Source of the DNA: Ophthalmolycus amberensis
Taxonomy: Eukaryota; Chordata; Actinopteri; Perciformes; Zoarcidae
Assembly (NCBI GenBank): GCA_024529925.1
Contig: JAFEUB010001474.1
Span: 357,001 to 421,000, forward strand
Direction: 5' to 3'
DNA length: 64,000 bases
Shown here: positions 53,096 to 64,000 of the stretch, one piece after another
How positions within the stretch are numbered: the stretch's first letter is position 1
How the letters are laid out: each line of letters begins with the position of its first letter
The notes under the pieces: generated by a model
The model's database searches: none
Seen by the model: the letters and a program-made list of their open reading frames with translations, nothing else
What the model was told of the DNA's origin: nothing
Program-made: the position numbers and the translations under genes

Positions 53096-53890
53096 ACATG
53101 ATAGATAGACTTTATTTCAGACTCGGGGTCCATACAGACAGATACATAAAAAGACAGACACAAACAATAAAAGTACATAGGCCTAGCAATGCCTTACAAA
53201 GAGACAGCTGTACCAATGTCGCCACAGCTGGGACTGGTAGCGTGTGGTGCTAAACCTTATGTTGGTTAAAACAAGTATGATCCCATTTACAGAGTCATTC
53301 AGTCTACAGATGAATTTGTACATGAGATTTCTTAAAACTGTTTGGAAAGTGTTGACTCGTGCAGCCACATACATTTCACTAGCACTACTCCATCTCGGTC
53401 TCTTTAAAAGTATTCTCATGGCGTCATTGTACGCTACTTGAAGTCTCTGTAAACTCTTTCTTTTGTAGTTTGACCACAAGTGTGCAGTGTAGAGTGGAGT
53501 ACAATATGCTCTGAACAGAGACATCTTCACTCCATCTGTACACAGACCAAACTTGCGTGAGAGACTGTTTGCTTGTGCATACATCATACGACATTGCCTG
53601 GAAATGTCGTTATCATCGGTCATGTGTTCTGTTAAAAAATGACCAACATATTTTACTTCACTACAGACACCAAGATTATTGTCAGACAATTTGAAGTCAG
53701 GGAAGTTTAGACATTTGTCCTCTTTAGTTCGACGGATCAGGATAGCACTCTTTCTGGCGTTGTATTTGATGTCATGTTCCACACCATACACAGTACATAT
53801 AGTGAGGAGCTGCTGAAGACCAGCGCTAGATGGACTAAAGATCACCAGATCATCTGAGATCACATGAGTAAGAACCTCCTCCAAGATACA
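53096..53890 (-). mobile_element. Non-LTR retrotransposon fragment with reverse transcriptase end
   Basis: The minus-strand frame begins inside the polymerase palm with SDDLVIFSPSSAG (the usual YADD box has become ISDD). It continues through LKLSDN-like and EVKYVGHFLTEHMTD segments, then SLFRAYCTPLYTAHLWSNYK, to the C-terminus near 53183. The 3' tail runs out to about 53100 as ACCCCGAGTCTGAAATAAAG plus TCTATC repeats. It is 5' truncated at about 53890, as usual for LINEs. The frame is open for over 230 codons, so it is relatively young, but the altered YADD and truncation make it inactive. Confidence 0.8.
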
Positions 53891-54484
53891 TTCAAGTAAC
53901 AGTGATGTCTGGAAGAGAGAGAGAGAGAGAGACATCAGTGAACATCCTCCCAGAGTCATCGCGGCTGGAACCAGCAGCAGTGTTAGTGTTGGTCAGCGGG
54001 GGGCAGCGGTGAGCCATCTGTTGCATCGTGAGCGGCCGGCTGGTTCCTCCACATTATCTGCTGGAATCTGAATCAGTGCTGAAATTAAAAGCCGGAAGAC
54101 TCCCCTCCTCGACGGTTCTGTTTGCTCTGTGATTTTCAGGCCTGAAGCTCCCAGCGGCTCATTATAGGAAACTGTCCACACACTAAAGCTCTCACTCAGC
54201 AAAGCTCATTTGGTGAAAGTGCTCAGCAGTGACCCTGCATTTCACACATTTCCCCTTCCAGCACACCGTCGTTACTCAGAAGCTCGGTTCACAAGTGATC
54301 AGCAAAGCAACGACAGTCAGACAGTTTCTGAGATCTTTACTCAGTACAACATCCATACAACGACAACAGCATCAACGTATCCTCACTATTCCTATGATAT
54401 CTTAGGGCGTTTCGAAGTCCAGCAACGTGTCTATATCCGCTTGTCACATGAATACGGTCTTTTGAAAATAAAGTTCCTTGTTCC
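53891..54484. other. Unassigned sequence
   Basis: (GA)n at 53915-53932, then sequence without a recognised domain. AAATAAAG at about 54466. Confidence 0.35.
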
Positions 54485-54670
54485 TTGAAACTCAGGTTAG
54501 GTTTATGTGACAAAAGTACTTGGTTAGGTTTCGAAATAGATTGTGAAATACTTTCATATAATTATACTTCCTCGTTCACGTGGATAACGTAACAAATATA
54601 TATTGCGGGATATCTACGAATTATGGATTATTTTTCGTAGGTATTGCTCCGAATGCTGGATGACACTAGA
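54485..54670 (-). repeat. Dispersed repeat family B-like, copy 6
   Basis: Has AAACTCAGGTTAGGTT, ACTTGGTTAGG and CGAATGCTGGATGACACT, in the order and orientation of 28365-28680. Confidence 0.6.
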
Positions 54671-54739
54671 TACAAACACAGAAAAATGACGGCAACCTCT
54701 AGTGTTCATAATTATTCGAACAAGAGTAAAGGAAAAAGT

Positions 54740-54990
54740 CAGGTGACGTAGTATAAAGAGCAACCAAGTCTACCTAAAGAGGATGTTGGTCTGGATGGAA
54801 GGGCCAAACAAACAAGACTTTAACCCAGGAAACTCTTGTTCATGTCCCGTGTAAAGCCATCATTATACATATTGATGATTTATTTTAACATAAGTTACAT
54901 AAACATGCCTATTTTAACGCAAACCGTGATCTTTTCCTAAACAACTTGTGTTGTTGTTTTCATTCCCAATGTTAACCACGTGTTTCAATT
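54740..54990 (+). repeat. Dispersed repeat family B, copy 7
   Basis: Has AAACAAACAAGACTTTAACCC, CCCGTGTAAAGCCA, ATCTTTTCCTAAACAACTTG and TTGTTTTCATTCCC. It is inverted relative to the adjacent copy at 54485-54670. Confidence 0.55.
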
Positions 54991-56899
54991 TGGACGGTTT
55001 CTTGTGGGTCGGTGCAATCCGGCTTGAGACAACATGAGCAGTGAACACAACTGATAACAGTATATGAAATATGGGTTATATTGACACTTCAGACCCCCTG
55101 AAAGCCTCAATAGCAACATTTCGGAGGGGCTCTAAAGTCATAAGACAATTATTTGGCCCTTTGCAATAGTCACTAAAATACCTTTGAAAAGCTAAATAAT
55201 GCCCAGCGGTTTTTATTATTCCAACTGCAAAACATCTTTTCACAAATATGAATAGCGAGTGTGAGAGACGAGATTCCAAATGAATCTGACAAAAAATGAC
55301 AAAAAACTAAACCAAACCGGGTCAGTCAATACGTCACATTAACAGGAAGGACGACAGTGAACAAATTGCAACAAACTATTCATCAAACTCATAACAGATA
55401 ACGTCAGTAGAACCTGATGGATGTACAGCTGGCCTGTTTTTGGCACAAATGCAAGCTCAAACTCCTGATAGTGGAGTTATCGATCAGCGTCTGCAAGACC
55501 TGTTTATATCCATAACTGTATATGCAGCATTCAGAGATCTAAGTACGAAAACAGCAACTCACAAAAAGGGACAGTATTTGTGGTGAAGACACTCTTTAAT
55601 AATCTGCAGCTGTGCTCCTGATGAACAGAAAGGACTCTGCAGTCTGTCTGGCAGCTAATTAACATTTTTTCTTTTATCAAGCAGGAAATTAATCTGACGT
55701 TGTGTCCAGCTATCAAATCATCACTGACACGCTTTCATTGGTGGATTCAATCAGTCTTATTTTATAATGAATGCTGAACGCTCAAACAGAACAGAGCAGC
55801 TGCTCACTTTCCGTTCACACATCCAATAAAGTCATGAATAAAGCTTCAAATTAACTTTCAAAAACCAAAGTTTTCTTCCTGATTGCTAACAGCTGACAGG
55901 CCTGTGGGCTGGTGTCATTTGTCACGCTGACATATAGTCTATATATTGTGTACTGCTTTTATGTTTGTCACCGTGTATCCTCTCACTTGCCTTCCTTCAA
56001 GATGCTGATTTAAGAAATCTGCCTTCATGAAGGTTCTGTAACCGCTTCAAGGTTGGCAGCATCTTTTCAGGATTAGTGAAAACTTCCGTTTCTAAAAAGC
56101 TGAAACCACAACACAACACAGATGTGTCAAGTTTCCACATCACACTTGTAAGTTGAATATTGAGCCACGCTTGGCTTCCACATGAGTTGTGGTGTCTCAA
56201 AATCCTGCTGGTACGTCCAGCTGTTATCGTCAGACTTCATCAATACCTTTTAAGGTCGATTGGAGCTTCCATAACTGGGGACTGAAGGACTTCTGAAAAC
56301 AAACCCAATGCCTGAGTATTGCCACACTTTAAAACATCAGGTAGGGCCCTTTAAATCTCTCTGCACTGAGAACTGTATCTGACACGAACACACTTCAGTC
56401 TCTCCTACTATCCTAATTTCCTACAATCATTTAAAAAAGTAATTTTCCTCAGCATTTCGCTGAATCACTGCAGGTCACTGTGGATTAGAGCATCAGCTGT
56501 GCGTGCTGTTCCCTTCCCTGCTGCAGTATGTACATGCGTTTTGCTAATCTCTCTCAAATGAGCAGGGAGTGGATCTGACAGTTCTGTGTTTGCTAACTGA
56601 CAGCCAATTAGCCCAGTTTCCACATGGAAATTAAACAGACTCTATTCTTGGATTGTGGATCGACGTGACATGTTTCACTGTGGCACATCTTGGAAAAGCT
56701 CTCTGTTTAATTTGAATTGCACTGCAACAAAAAGCAGATTTCTAATTAGAGTCTATGTGGGGACTGGGGGAGTTTCTGCTTTGCCATTTCTTAACATGAA
56801 CAAAACGAAATGAAAGAAGCATGGCGGGTAGTGTTGTCATGTGAGACCTGTGTGTTGTCGAACATCATGATTTATTACTTCATCGGTCAAAAGTGACAA
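54991..56899. other. Unassigned sequence
   Basis: No gene, RNA or named repeat seen on either strand. Confidence 0.4.
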
Positions 56900-56904
56900 A
56901 AACT

Positions 56905-57095
56905 GTGGCTCAGTTGTAGAGCGGGTCGTCCTCCAATCAGAAGATTGGCGGTTCGAGCGGAGCCGGGGATCGATGTGGCAAGACACTTAATCCTGTTAAG
57001 TGTACGAATGGGAGTGTAGGTGTGTAAGAATGGGTATGAATGGTTATATACCAACAAGGGCAGTTGGCACCTTGCCATCAGTGTTTCCTGGACCG
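56905..57095 (+). mobile_element. tRNA-derived SINE, copy 2
   Basis: GTGGCTCAGTTGTAGAGCGG is a Pol III A-box-like head and GGTTCGAGCGG a B-box-like segment 45 bases on. A body with AAGACACTTAATCC and GGGAGTGTAGGTGTGTAAGA follows. Not a functional tRNA because the arms do not pair throughout. Confidence 0.6.
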
Positions 57096-57099
57096 ATGA

Positions 57100-58401
57100 A
57101 CAAGTGTCGCAAAGTGCTAGAAAAGCTGAGCCAGTTGAAATAGAAGCACTGCGTTACAATTCTATAGTTCTCAATTATAAATCCGGTTATAGGTCCAGGT
57201 CCAGATACAACAGCGTCTGGGTCCGGACCCGGACAGCGGTCCGCCTATTAGTGACCCCTGGTGTAGACGCTCCCAGCATTGTGTAACACAATCAAGTACA
57301 TTAGTTTGAGGTGATGCACCGGTAGACATGAATTGTTCTTTCAGCACTTTCAATGGTCCCCATACACTATGGCCAAACACCAGTTCAGCTGGGCTGAAAC
57401 CAAGAGACTCCTGCTTTGCTTCATGGGCAGCAAATAGTAAGAAAGGCAGACCATCATCCCCTCTCAAGGCAGTATCTACGTGTCATTGCTTTGAGGGTCT
57501 GATGCCATTGCTTTAGCGCACCTTGTGACTGCGGATGGTATGGACTGCAGACAACATGCTCAATATCCAGTGACTATAAGGTCTGATTGAACACTTTTGA
57601 CTGAAAATTGGTGCTGCGATCGGTGTGGATCTCTGCGGAGACCAAATGTTGTCAAGAATTTCAACAATCCTTTGGTTACCACAGGAGCAGTGATCTTGCA
57701 GATAGGAATACCCTCAGGAAAATAGGAAGCAGAACACATCAGTGTGAGCAGAAACTGATAACCAGACTTTGATTTTGGTAATGGCCCAACACAATCAACA
57801 ATCACATGCTCAAAAGGTTCACCCAACAAAGAACAGGTGGTACCTCTCGGTTAGGCTTACCACCAATTTGGCAAAACACTACAGGTTTTACAGAACTTGG
57901 CTACATCAGCTCCTAAGTGACTAGACCATGGATGTTCATGTGTCACATAACATCTAGCAAGACTTCTTGCAGACAGATTTCTGACCTTCAATCTGGGGGA
58001 GTCACATGTCACAGGTAATGGTGAGATAATTGCTGTGGGAGTCGTTAGGTCCTAATCAGGAGGTGCAGACTCTGGAAGATCAACAGGGGACAGCTTGTCT
58101 TCTGCAAAAAACAGGTGCAAGCATGGAGTCAGCCTAGGTTGGCATCCTCTTCCTGTTTAGAAGTCTAGGATCGGATGAGGACACTGACAGAAAACACATC
58201 AGGATGGCTTTTCAACACTTTATCTTTATCTGGACTGGTAACAGGTATATCCACTACTTCAGGACCAGGCAGCACCTTATCCCAAGCTATATCATTCCTC
58301 AACTGTATTGGAAATGAGTAGGGTGCCACAACATCAAATCCCAAATAATGTCGACTATGTGTCCTGTATTGGGCTTTGCAGTCAGCTAAACTCTGCATCA
58401 T
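57100..58401 (-). pseudogene. Ty3/Gypsy-type retroelement pol remnant (integrase region)
   Basis: Minus-strand pieces, from 58401 down: a segment upstream of the integrase (58401-58165, SHPDVFSV); the integrase core start VIVDCVGPLPKSKSGYQFLL with FPEGIP (about 57829-57560); and a C-terminal segment ESLGFSPAELVFGH (57467-57270). Frame changes and stops separate them and no complete LTR or gag is seen. An old, inactive fragment. The end near 57200 (a CCGGACCCGGACAG-type repeat) may be a different element. Confidence 0.7.
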
Positions 58402-59040
58402 ACTCGTCTTCCAAGGAACAGACCAGCGTGTTGCATTTGAACAGGTTTAATATGGAGAAGTGTGAAACTACAAACCCTCAGAAATACTTAATGCCATAAT
58501 AACGTAAATTATACTCACTGGCATTGCCACTCAGAGGGCCAGAAAATGCAGGATGGATGAAGATAATATTGCACAGTCACTCTCGTACAACAAAGCCATC
58601 TTGTTACAAAACCAGGAAAATTAATAAAGCGCTACTTCCTGTGCCATGTGCCACACATGTAGTGGGTGAACACTTCATCATCTACACTTAACACCACCTG
58701 GCAGTATTTGCACAATGAGGGCGAAAACTGGCGAAAAACCGTAACATCTTAACTTAAAACTAGGTGGTAGTAATTGCTTCAAATAAAATACAAGTCATTA
58801 CAAAGATGCTCTTGTGTGTCAAGGCAAACTTCTATGCCAGGACTGCAGCTTCCTATAAGGTAGTTACTTTCTGCTCTCTCAGGTACACCATGGTCCACTA
58901 AAAAACATTTTTTTAATTCCTCAAGCAACATCAAATCATGCAATGAGCTGAAGTCAGTAGCTTTGCTTGCTAGTCACCATCTATTAAAAAGTATCCTGAT
59001 TCCTCTAGCAAACTCAACAGATGCAAGTCAACAAACGTCC
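58402..59040. other. Unassigned sequence
   Basis: No domain recognised. May belong to the Harbinger copy that follows. Confidence 0.3.
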
Positions 59041-60160
59041 TTAGTATGGCAATTTTAACTTGTTCAGACTGTCGTCAATGGAGAGGGCTGCACATGCCTC
59101 TTGTGCTTTACAACCTAATGGCATTGAGTAGTAGATGCCAGACATCCTCGGGCCAATGCAAGGCAGCAGAGATCTGTTCAAACGCAGAACATGACGGACA
59201 AGTTTCATTAAAAGGTCCAGAAATTGGGGCACATTAGTAGATGGCTTTTTAAAAAGTGGAGGGCATCACAATGTAGATTTTCCTGTTATAGGAACCGCTA
59301 AAGGTGTTGTGATTGTAAATGCAGATCAAAGTGTGCTGTAGTGATGCATGGGTCAGGGTACCCACACGCATCCACCCTTATGTGGCGGAAGTGTCTCTAA
59401 GGAGCCCTTTATTGACCCTTGGACTTCCTCCAGTTCTCAAAGAATGCCGAAGCTCTCAAGAATCTAGAATCATGATCCCTCCCTGGCAACCCAGTGAAAA
59501 TGTCCATGAACCTCCCCTGGTCATCAACTACGCCTTACAGTAGTATTGAATAGAAGGACCTTCTGTTGAAATAGTCCCCCCTCCCCTGACAGATGGCCTC
59601 TAAATCTTAATGTGGAAACCATCAGCGGCTACAACAATGCTGTCAATGCCACATATTCTTCTAAAGACTGCTGCCTTGGTCCGCTTCTCATAATCAGTTG
59701 GCTCAGTGATGAATGACGAGGCGAGGAGACCGGTTTGATCTAGAACCTCCATGATGACCTTGTGGGCAGCACCTTGGGGGACGTCAGATTTGACAGACTG
59801 CTCCCTAAAGGAGCTTTGGTTCACCAGGTACCAGAGGAACATGACCATTTCTTTCTCCATAGGTATATTCTCAGGTCCGCCACAGGGATGCACATCACTG
59901 TTTCTAGCTTCTGGGCGAATAAATCAAATTGGGCTTTGGTTACACACAGCTGTCATTGGAAAGTGTTGTCATCCATCTCCATTATCAATTTCCATTCCGT
60001 GCCGCTCTTAACTGTGACTTCAGCTGAGATATTGAGATATAGGTTGACTGCATTGCTTAGAAGAAAAAAGGTGTGATCACATATAGCTTTGGAAACCAAG
60101 ATGATGGTTTGGACACTGAATATTAGAGGTGCACAATTAGTTGAACTCCACAACATCCCT
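59041..60160 (-). pseudogene. PIF/Harbinger transposase, second copy, broken
   Basis: The minus strand from 59893 has MFLWYLVNQSSFREQSVKSD, QGAAHKVIMEVLDQ and AAVFRRICGIDSIV. The motif that normally reads GAIDGCHI follows as AADGFHIKI, so the first Asp is preserved but its neighbours have changed. Downstream, out of frame, is an RGGDYFNRRSF-like segment and later a C-terminal tail to 59041. Multiple stops. It is a different subfamily from the copy at 32708 because the wording differs throughout. Confidence 0.65.
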
Positions 60161-60248
60161 GTGTTTTGATCGGATGATTTCCAGCATTAATGTCCCTATT
60201 CAACATCTATCACAATAACAATAAAGATGCTGCAGTAAAGCAAAGTGT

Positions 60249-60313
60249 CTAAAGTGAGGAGTAAGATGCATCTTTTAATGTTAATTATAAGGCATAAATA
60301 GTCCTCACTTTAG
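60249..60313. repeat. 12-base inverted repeat with 41-base spacer
   Basis: CTAAAGTGAGGA (60249-60260) and TCCTCACTTTAG (60302-60313) pair perfectly. It may be the end hairpin of the neighbouring AT-rich element. Confidence 0.85.
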
Positions 60314-60790
60314 ATGAGCTCACATAAAACACTTTACTAACGAGTAGTAACTACCTTAATAAATCATGAATTAATCATGAATTGCAGTATTAATATGCGT
60401 TTATAAAGCATATATTAACATAGTCCCTAACCATTATATATATAAATGCATGAATAATGTACATCTAAATAAGTTATTAATCATTTACTAACACTTTATA
60501 AATTATCTTATTAATCATCTACAACTCCTTAATAATTGGTTTGTAAAATATATAATACTTCATTTACAAATGGGGAATCCATCATTTATAAAGTATGAAA
60601 ACACAATAATGAAGCACATAATAGACGAGCTTATTAATCAAGAATGAAACATTTATAACTGTTGTTATGAACTGCATACTAATGAATTATGAATGTAGGA
60701 ACAATGCTTTATAAATGATGAATTAAGTGTTTACTCATACTTAACTAATGCTTCATAAGTGTGCAGTTATTATAAAGTGTTACCAACATT
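60314..60790 (-). repeat. AT-rich non-autonomous element
   Basis: Very AT-rich with recurring ATTAATAA, TTTATAAA and ATTAATCAT words. The minus strand opens GGTAACACTTTATAATAACT, a start used by several fish non-autonomous DNA elements. No coding. Confidence 0.5.
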
Positions 60791-61069
60791 TCTTTTACAT
60801 TTTTAAAAAAAACATACTACACTATTACATTAGTATAGTACAAATTATTTTCTTGACAGGGTATATTTGTTTTATGTGATACCATACTATAACATTTTTA
60901 TGACATATTATACTACGACAATTTTTATGACTGAATTTTGAGGCTCAGACCTCAGAGTTTAACATGAAGTGTCTTAGTATGTAGTCAATCTTACCTGAGC
61001 TATAAATATAAGTTTGGAAGTTTGAATGGCGTTTGTATCAGGCAACAACCTCCGGTTTTGCAGAGTTAA
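60791..61069. other. Unassigned AT-rich sequence
   Basis: Nothing recognised. Confidence 0.4.
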
Positions 61070-61560
61070 GTCAATGTGGAAGTGTCTTAAACCTGCATTC
61101 TCTCTACTGACCAGCAGGGGCCGACTCCTCTGGTTGTATCGAAGTCTATGAGAAAATGACTCTACTTCTCTCTTGATTTATTACCTCAGTAAACATTGTA
61201 AACATGAGTTTATGGTCTCAATCTCTAGTTTCAAGTCTTCTTCAATACAGCATGATGTTCATTTAGTAAATTATGGTCCATTTAGAGTCAAACAGACCAT
61301 AAAGCAGGGTATGCTTTTAGGGCGGGGCTACTGTGATTGACAGTTTGCTGCCGCTACCAGAGCCCTACACTGCGTCTTTAAGTCACTCCTCCACATTCCA
61401 AATATGGTAACTTCCGTTCACTGGTTGCGAAAAAACAACATGGTGACGGCTGTAATCCAAGATGGCGAAGGCGAAATTGCCAAACTCAAGGCTTCAAAAC
61501 GGCAGTCCACAAACCAATGAGTGACGTCCCGATGACTACGTCCACATATACAGCTTACGG
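61070..61560 (+). repeat. Dispersed repeat family A, copy 3 (longest)
   Basis: Starts GTGGAAGTGTCTTAAACCTG, then TCTCTCTACTGACCAGCAGG, TTGATTTATTACCTCAGTAA, TACAGCATGATGTTC, AAGCAGGGTATGCTTTTAGG, CAAATATGGTAACTT and CCAAGATGGCGAAGG, ending near GACTACGTCCACATATACAG. Gives the outline of the whole family (about 490 bases). Confidence 0.85.
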
Positions 61561-62310
61561 TTTGTATCTTATTAAAGTTTGAACTATTTATTTCTTTGGA
61601 CTGTTCTTCCACCCACACATTAATCAACTGCGTAGGTGCTGTACGGTATGGAAGGAGTTTGTTCAATTCATCTTTGTTGTTTGTTGATTTTCAGTTTGCA
61701 TGTTGGCGTTACATATAAACAATAGTCCTCCAATAAAAATACATTTCACAGCTCAATACACTGATCTAATGGAGGCCATGCATGTCTGTGTGTGTCATCA
61801 CCTCACACAGCTGATAACACAGGTAAGGCTTAGAATTCTGGAAATACTTTAGAATGTCTGAGGAGCGGTTTGTGTTTCACAATAAACTGAAGGGATTTGT
61901 GACGAGGTCAGTCCAACACCTGCCATGTCACATGTACGATACAATCACTTCCTGTCACAATACATGGAACAACAGTCTGACTTCCCCACTGTTTCACTGA
62001 AACCGTGGGGATGAAAAACGAAGATAAATTCCTGCTCCCGTCTTCACCAAATAAACCTTGAACTTAACGTCAACTGCAAATAAAACCAGATCATGTGAAT
62101 TTTTTAGGTTTACAAAACCTTCATTTAGGCTAGAAAATGGCACTAATGAGAGAGGAAGACAAAGATACAGGATAAAGACGAAGAAAGAAAGAAAGAGAAA
62201 AGAGGAAAAACTGGGAGAAAAGACAGAGAGGAGATGCAGCAGGGAAATGATGATGAGGAGGAAGCTGATATAATTTGCCTGTCAGAATTCATTAGGGCTA
62301 AACTGGAGAC
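61561..62310. other. Unassigned, with a purine-rich patch
   Basis: GA-rich at 62140-62265 (GAAAGAAAGAAAGAGAAAAG). No gene seen. Confidence 0.4.
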
Positions 62311-62311
62311 A

Positions 62312-62312
<1 letters not shown>

Positions 62313-62360
<48 letters not shown>
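62313..62360. repeat. CA microsatellite
   Basis: About 24 CA units. Confidence 0.97.
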
Positions 62361-62362
<2 letters not shown>

Positions 62363-62887
62363 GATGGTTTTAATTCCAGAATCTCATTTCAGATCTGATT
62401 AATTACTCTCTCACGCTTGACGAAGGAAATCAGCAGCAAAACTGAAGGGATTAACACACACATATATGTATGGGTGTGTGTGTGCATATACACAGACACA
62501 CACACACACACAGATGGTAAATGAATTATTCATCCATCTCGCCTGCTTTTGTTTTAAATTGAAAATGCAACACAACAGCAACACAATTATATCAGCAAAA
62601 CAATGGGACGTAAACACTGTGTGTGTGTGTGTGTGTTAGACAGAGTTTAGCACATAGATGGTAAATGAAAACAAAAGAAGTACATTTTGTTGACTGACAA
62701 AACAAATATTTATGGGCCTAAGGTCTTTACATCAGCTGCAGTTTGAGATTCAACAGTTAAATTATAATAATACGGTACATAGTCATTACACAATATGGAT
62801 GTGATTCCGAGGGATACTGGGCTGAGTTTAACTGAGGTTTACATTACATTCAATTGGCAGATTTGTTTAGAATGAAAAGTGCAATCA
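62361..62887. other. Unassigned, with short CA/TG runs
   Basis: Small (CA)n and (TG)n at 62493-62511 and 62619-62637. Confidence 0.5.
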
Positions 62888-63300
62888 AAACATAGACTGT
62901 ATATAATAAGTGGACGTAGTTATCGTGACGTCACCCATTGGTTTGTCGACTACGGTTTAACTCCTCGAGTTCGGCATTTTGGATTACGGCCTTTGCCATC
63001 AGTGACCATATTTGGACGTAGAGACGCTGTGTCTGGTAGCAGTAGCGACCTGTCAATCACACTAAAGCATACCCTGCTTTATGGTCTATTTGACTCTAAA
63101 TGGACCATCATTTACAAAATGAACATCATGAAGACTTGAAACTAGAGATTGAGACCATAAACTCATGTTTACAATGTTTACTGAGGTAATAAATCAAGAG
63201 AGAAGTAGAGTCATTTTCTCATAGACTTCTATACGATCAAACTTATTTTTGCAAGCAGACTAGTCGCCTCCTGCTGGTCAGTAGAGAGAATGCAAGTTTG
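62888..63300 (-). repeat. Dispersed repeat family A, copy 4 (reversed)
   Basis: On the + strand it reads from GACTGTATATAATAAGTGGA through TGTCAATCAC, TAAAGCATACCCTGCTT, TTACTGAGGTAATAAATCAA and CTGGTCAGTAGAGAGAATGC, the reverse of copies 1-3. It forms an inverted pair with the copy at 61070. Confidence 0.85.
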
Positions 63301-63689
63301 CATCCTGTACTCAGGAGGACCACTCTGAGGCCAGAGTAGAGCAGAGCTTCGACCGAGAGCAGCGCTAGCATCAAAATATAGCACTCGATGTGAGCAGCAA
63401 CAACCAGATGGGCAGTAGACACAAGGGCTCCTGCGAAGAGGAAGTTGCAATAGTGCAGGCGGGGGAGGTGCCTGGATAAGCACCCGGGAATTACATCCAT
63501 ATCCGACGAATGCACACCCTACGATTGTGTCTACAGCCAATGTTCAATACCAATGCAGGAAGTGTTAGACTTTCATGCAGGAGACCAGAATTCATGTCAC
63601 GTCATGTCACGTCTGCAATTGACGTTGCGCTTTTTAATTAACCATCTCTACAAGTTTTCACGAACCTTAACCAAGAGTTATAGTTTCCT
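63301..63689. other. Unassigned sequence
   Basis: No gene seen. A small direct repeat GTCACGTCATGTCACGTC at 63596. Confidence 0.4.
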
Positions 63690-63860
63690 AACCCTGTCCA
63701 TCAACAAACGTTGGTGTTCAGTAGAGATAAATGACAAAACAAACATATGACTTTCACCCAGGAGACCACTGTTTGTGCTCGTGTAAAACCAGGTCAGCAT
63801 TGACTTATTTGACCTCACGTTTTTGTAACATTACTTGCGTACTTAAAGTTTCTCCATATG
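63690..63860 (+). repeat. Dispersed repeat family B, copy 8 (partial)
   Basis: Has GACTTTCACCCAGGAGACCA, CTGTTTGTGCTCGTGTAAAA and TTTGACCTCACGTTTTTGTA, matching the start of the copy at 51945. Confidence 0.55.
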
Positions 63861-64000
63861 ATATTCAGAGCTTAATACAGCAGCAAACAACGATTTGCCA
63901 TGTAAAGATACATCGGAGTAAGATATCATTGAAACTGTTGTATGAGGATACATTGTGTCAGTCGTGATGGGCGGGTCTTGGTGCGGGCCTCCTCTCCCCA

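Noticed and set aside
56905..56975. tRNA gene
   Set aside because: A and B box-like segments exist but the arms do not pair and a SINE body follows.

Overview
The window looks like a piece of a teleost fish chromosome. Genes are split by introns with GT-AG borders. Long CA/TG microsatellites are present, and the sequence is crowded with decayed DNA transposons, non-LTR and LTR retroelement fragments, tRNA-derived SINEs and short dispersed repeats of kinds familiar from fish genomes. No bacterial-type operons, ribosome binding sites or CRISPR arrays are seen. I cannot name the species.

Three host genes can be supported, all on the + strand. (1) 7487-14750: a five-exon gene for a 1058-residue, extremely acidic protein that I do not recognise. 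It carries twelve copies of an exact Trp-x3-Trp motif on either side of a Glu/Asp/Lys-rich region of about 520 residues. A non-coding first exon may lie near 4690-4856. (2) 20687-24368: a complete six-exon EGF-CFC gene (tdgf1 / one-eyed pinhead / cripto), a GPI-anchored Nodal co-receptor of 212 residues. All splice phases agree and the functional residues are present. (3) 35641-41395: a two-exon FAM240-family gene of 81 residues. From memory, TDGF1 and FAM240A are also close neighbours in mammals, so genes 2 and 3 probably preserve an old linkage; the acidic gene sits on the upstream side of tdgf1.

Layout: 1-4.5 kb, dispersed repeats and unassigned sequence; 4.6-16.1 kb, the acidic gene; 16.3-20.3 kb, a SINE and unassigned sequence; 20.3-25.6 kb, tdgf1 with a minisatellite in its 3' UTR; 25.6-35.1 kb, microsatellites, MITEs and a broken PIF/Harbinger transposase; 35.1-41.7 kb, fam240, whose 5.5 kb intron holds a hAT element with its target duplication still visible; 42-64 kb, no recognisable host gene. 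This last part contains integrase, LTR-like, Tc1, LINE, Ty3/Gypsy and Harbinger remains, often nested, plus several copies of two dispersed repeat families.

The most novel item is the Trp-x3-Trp acidic protein. The best-supported mobile-element structures are the hAT copy at 37375-38699, the Tc1 copy at 50271-51239, and an LTR-like insertion into an integrase reading frame at 43704.
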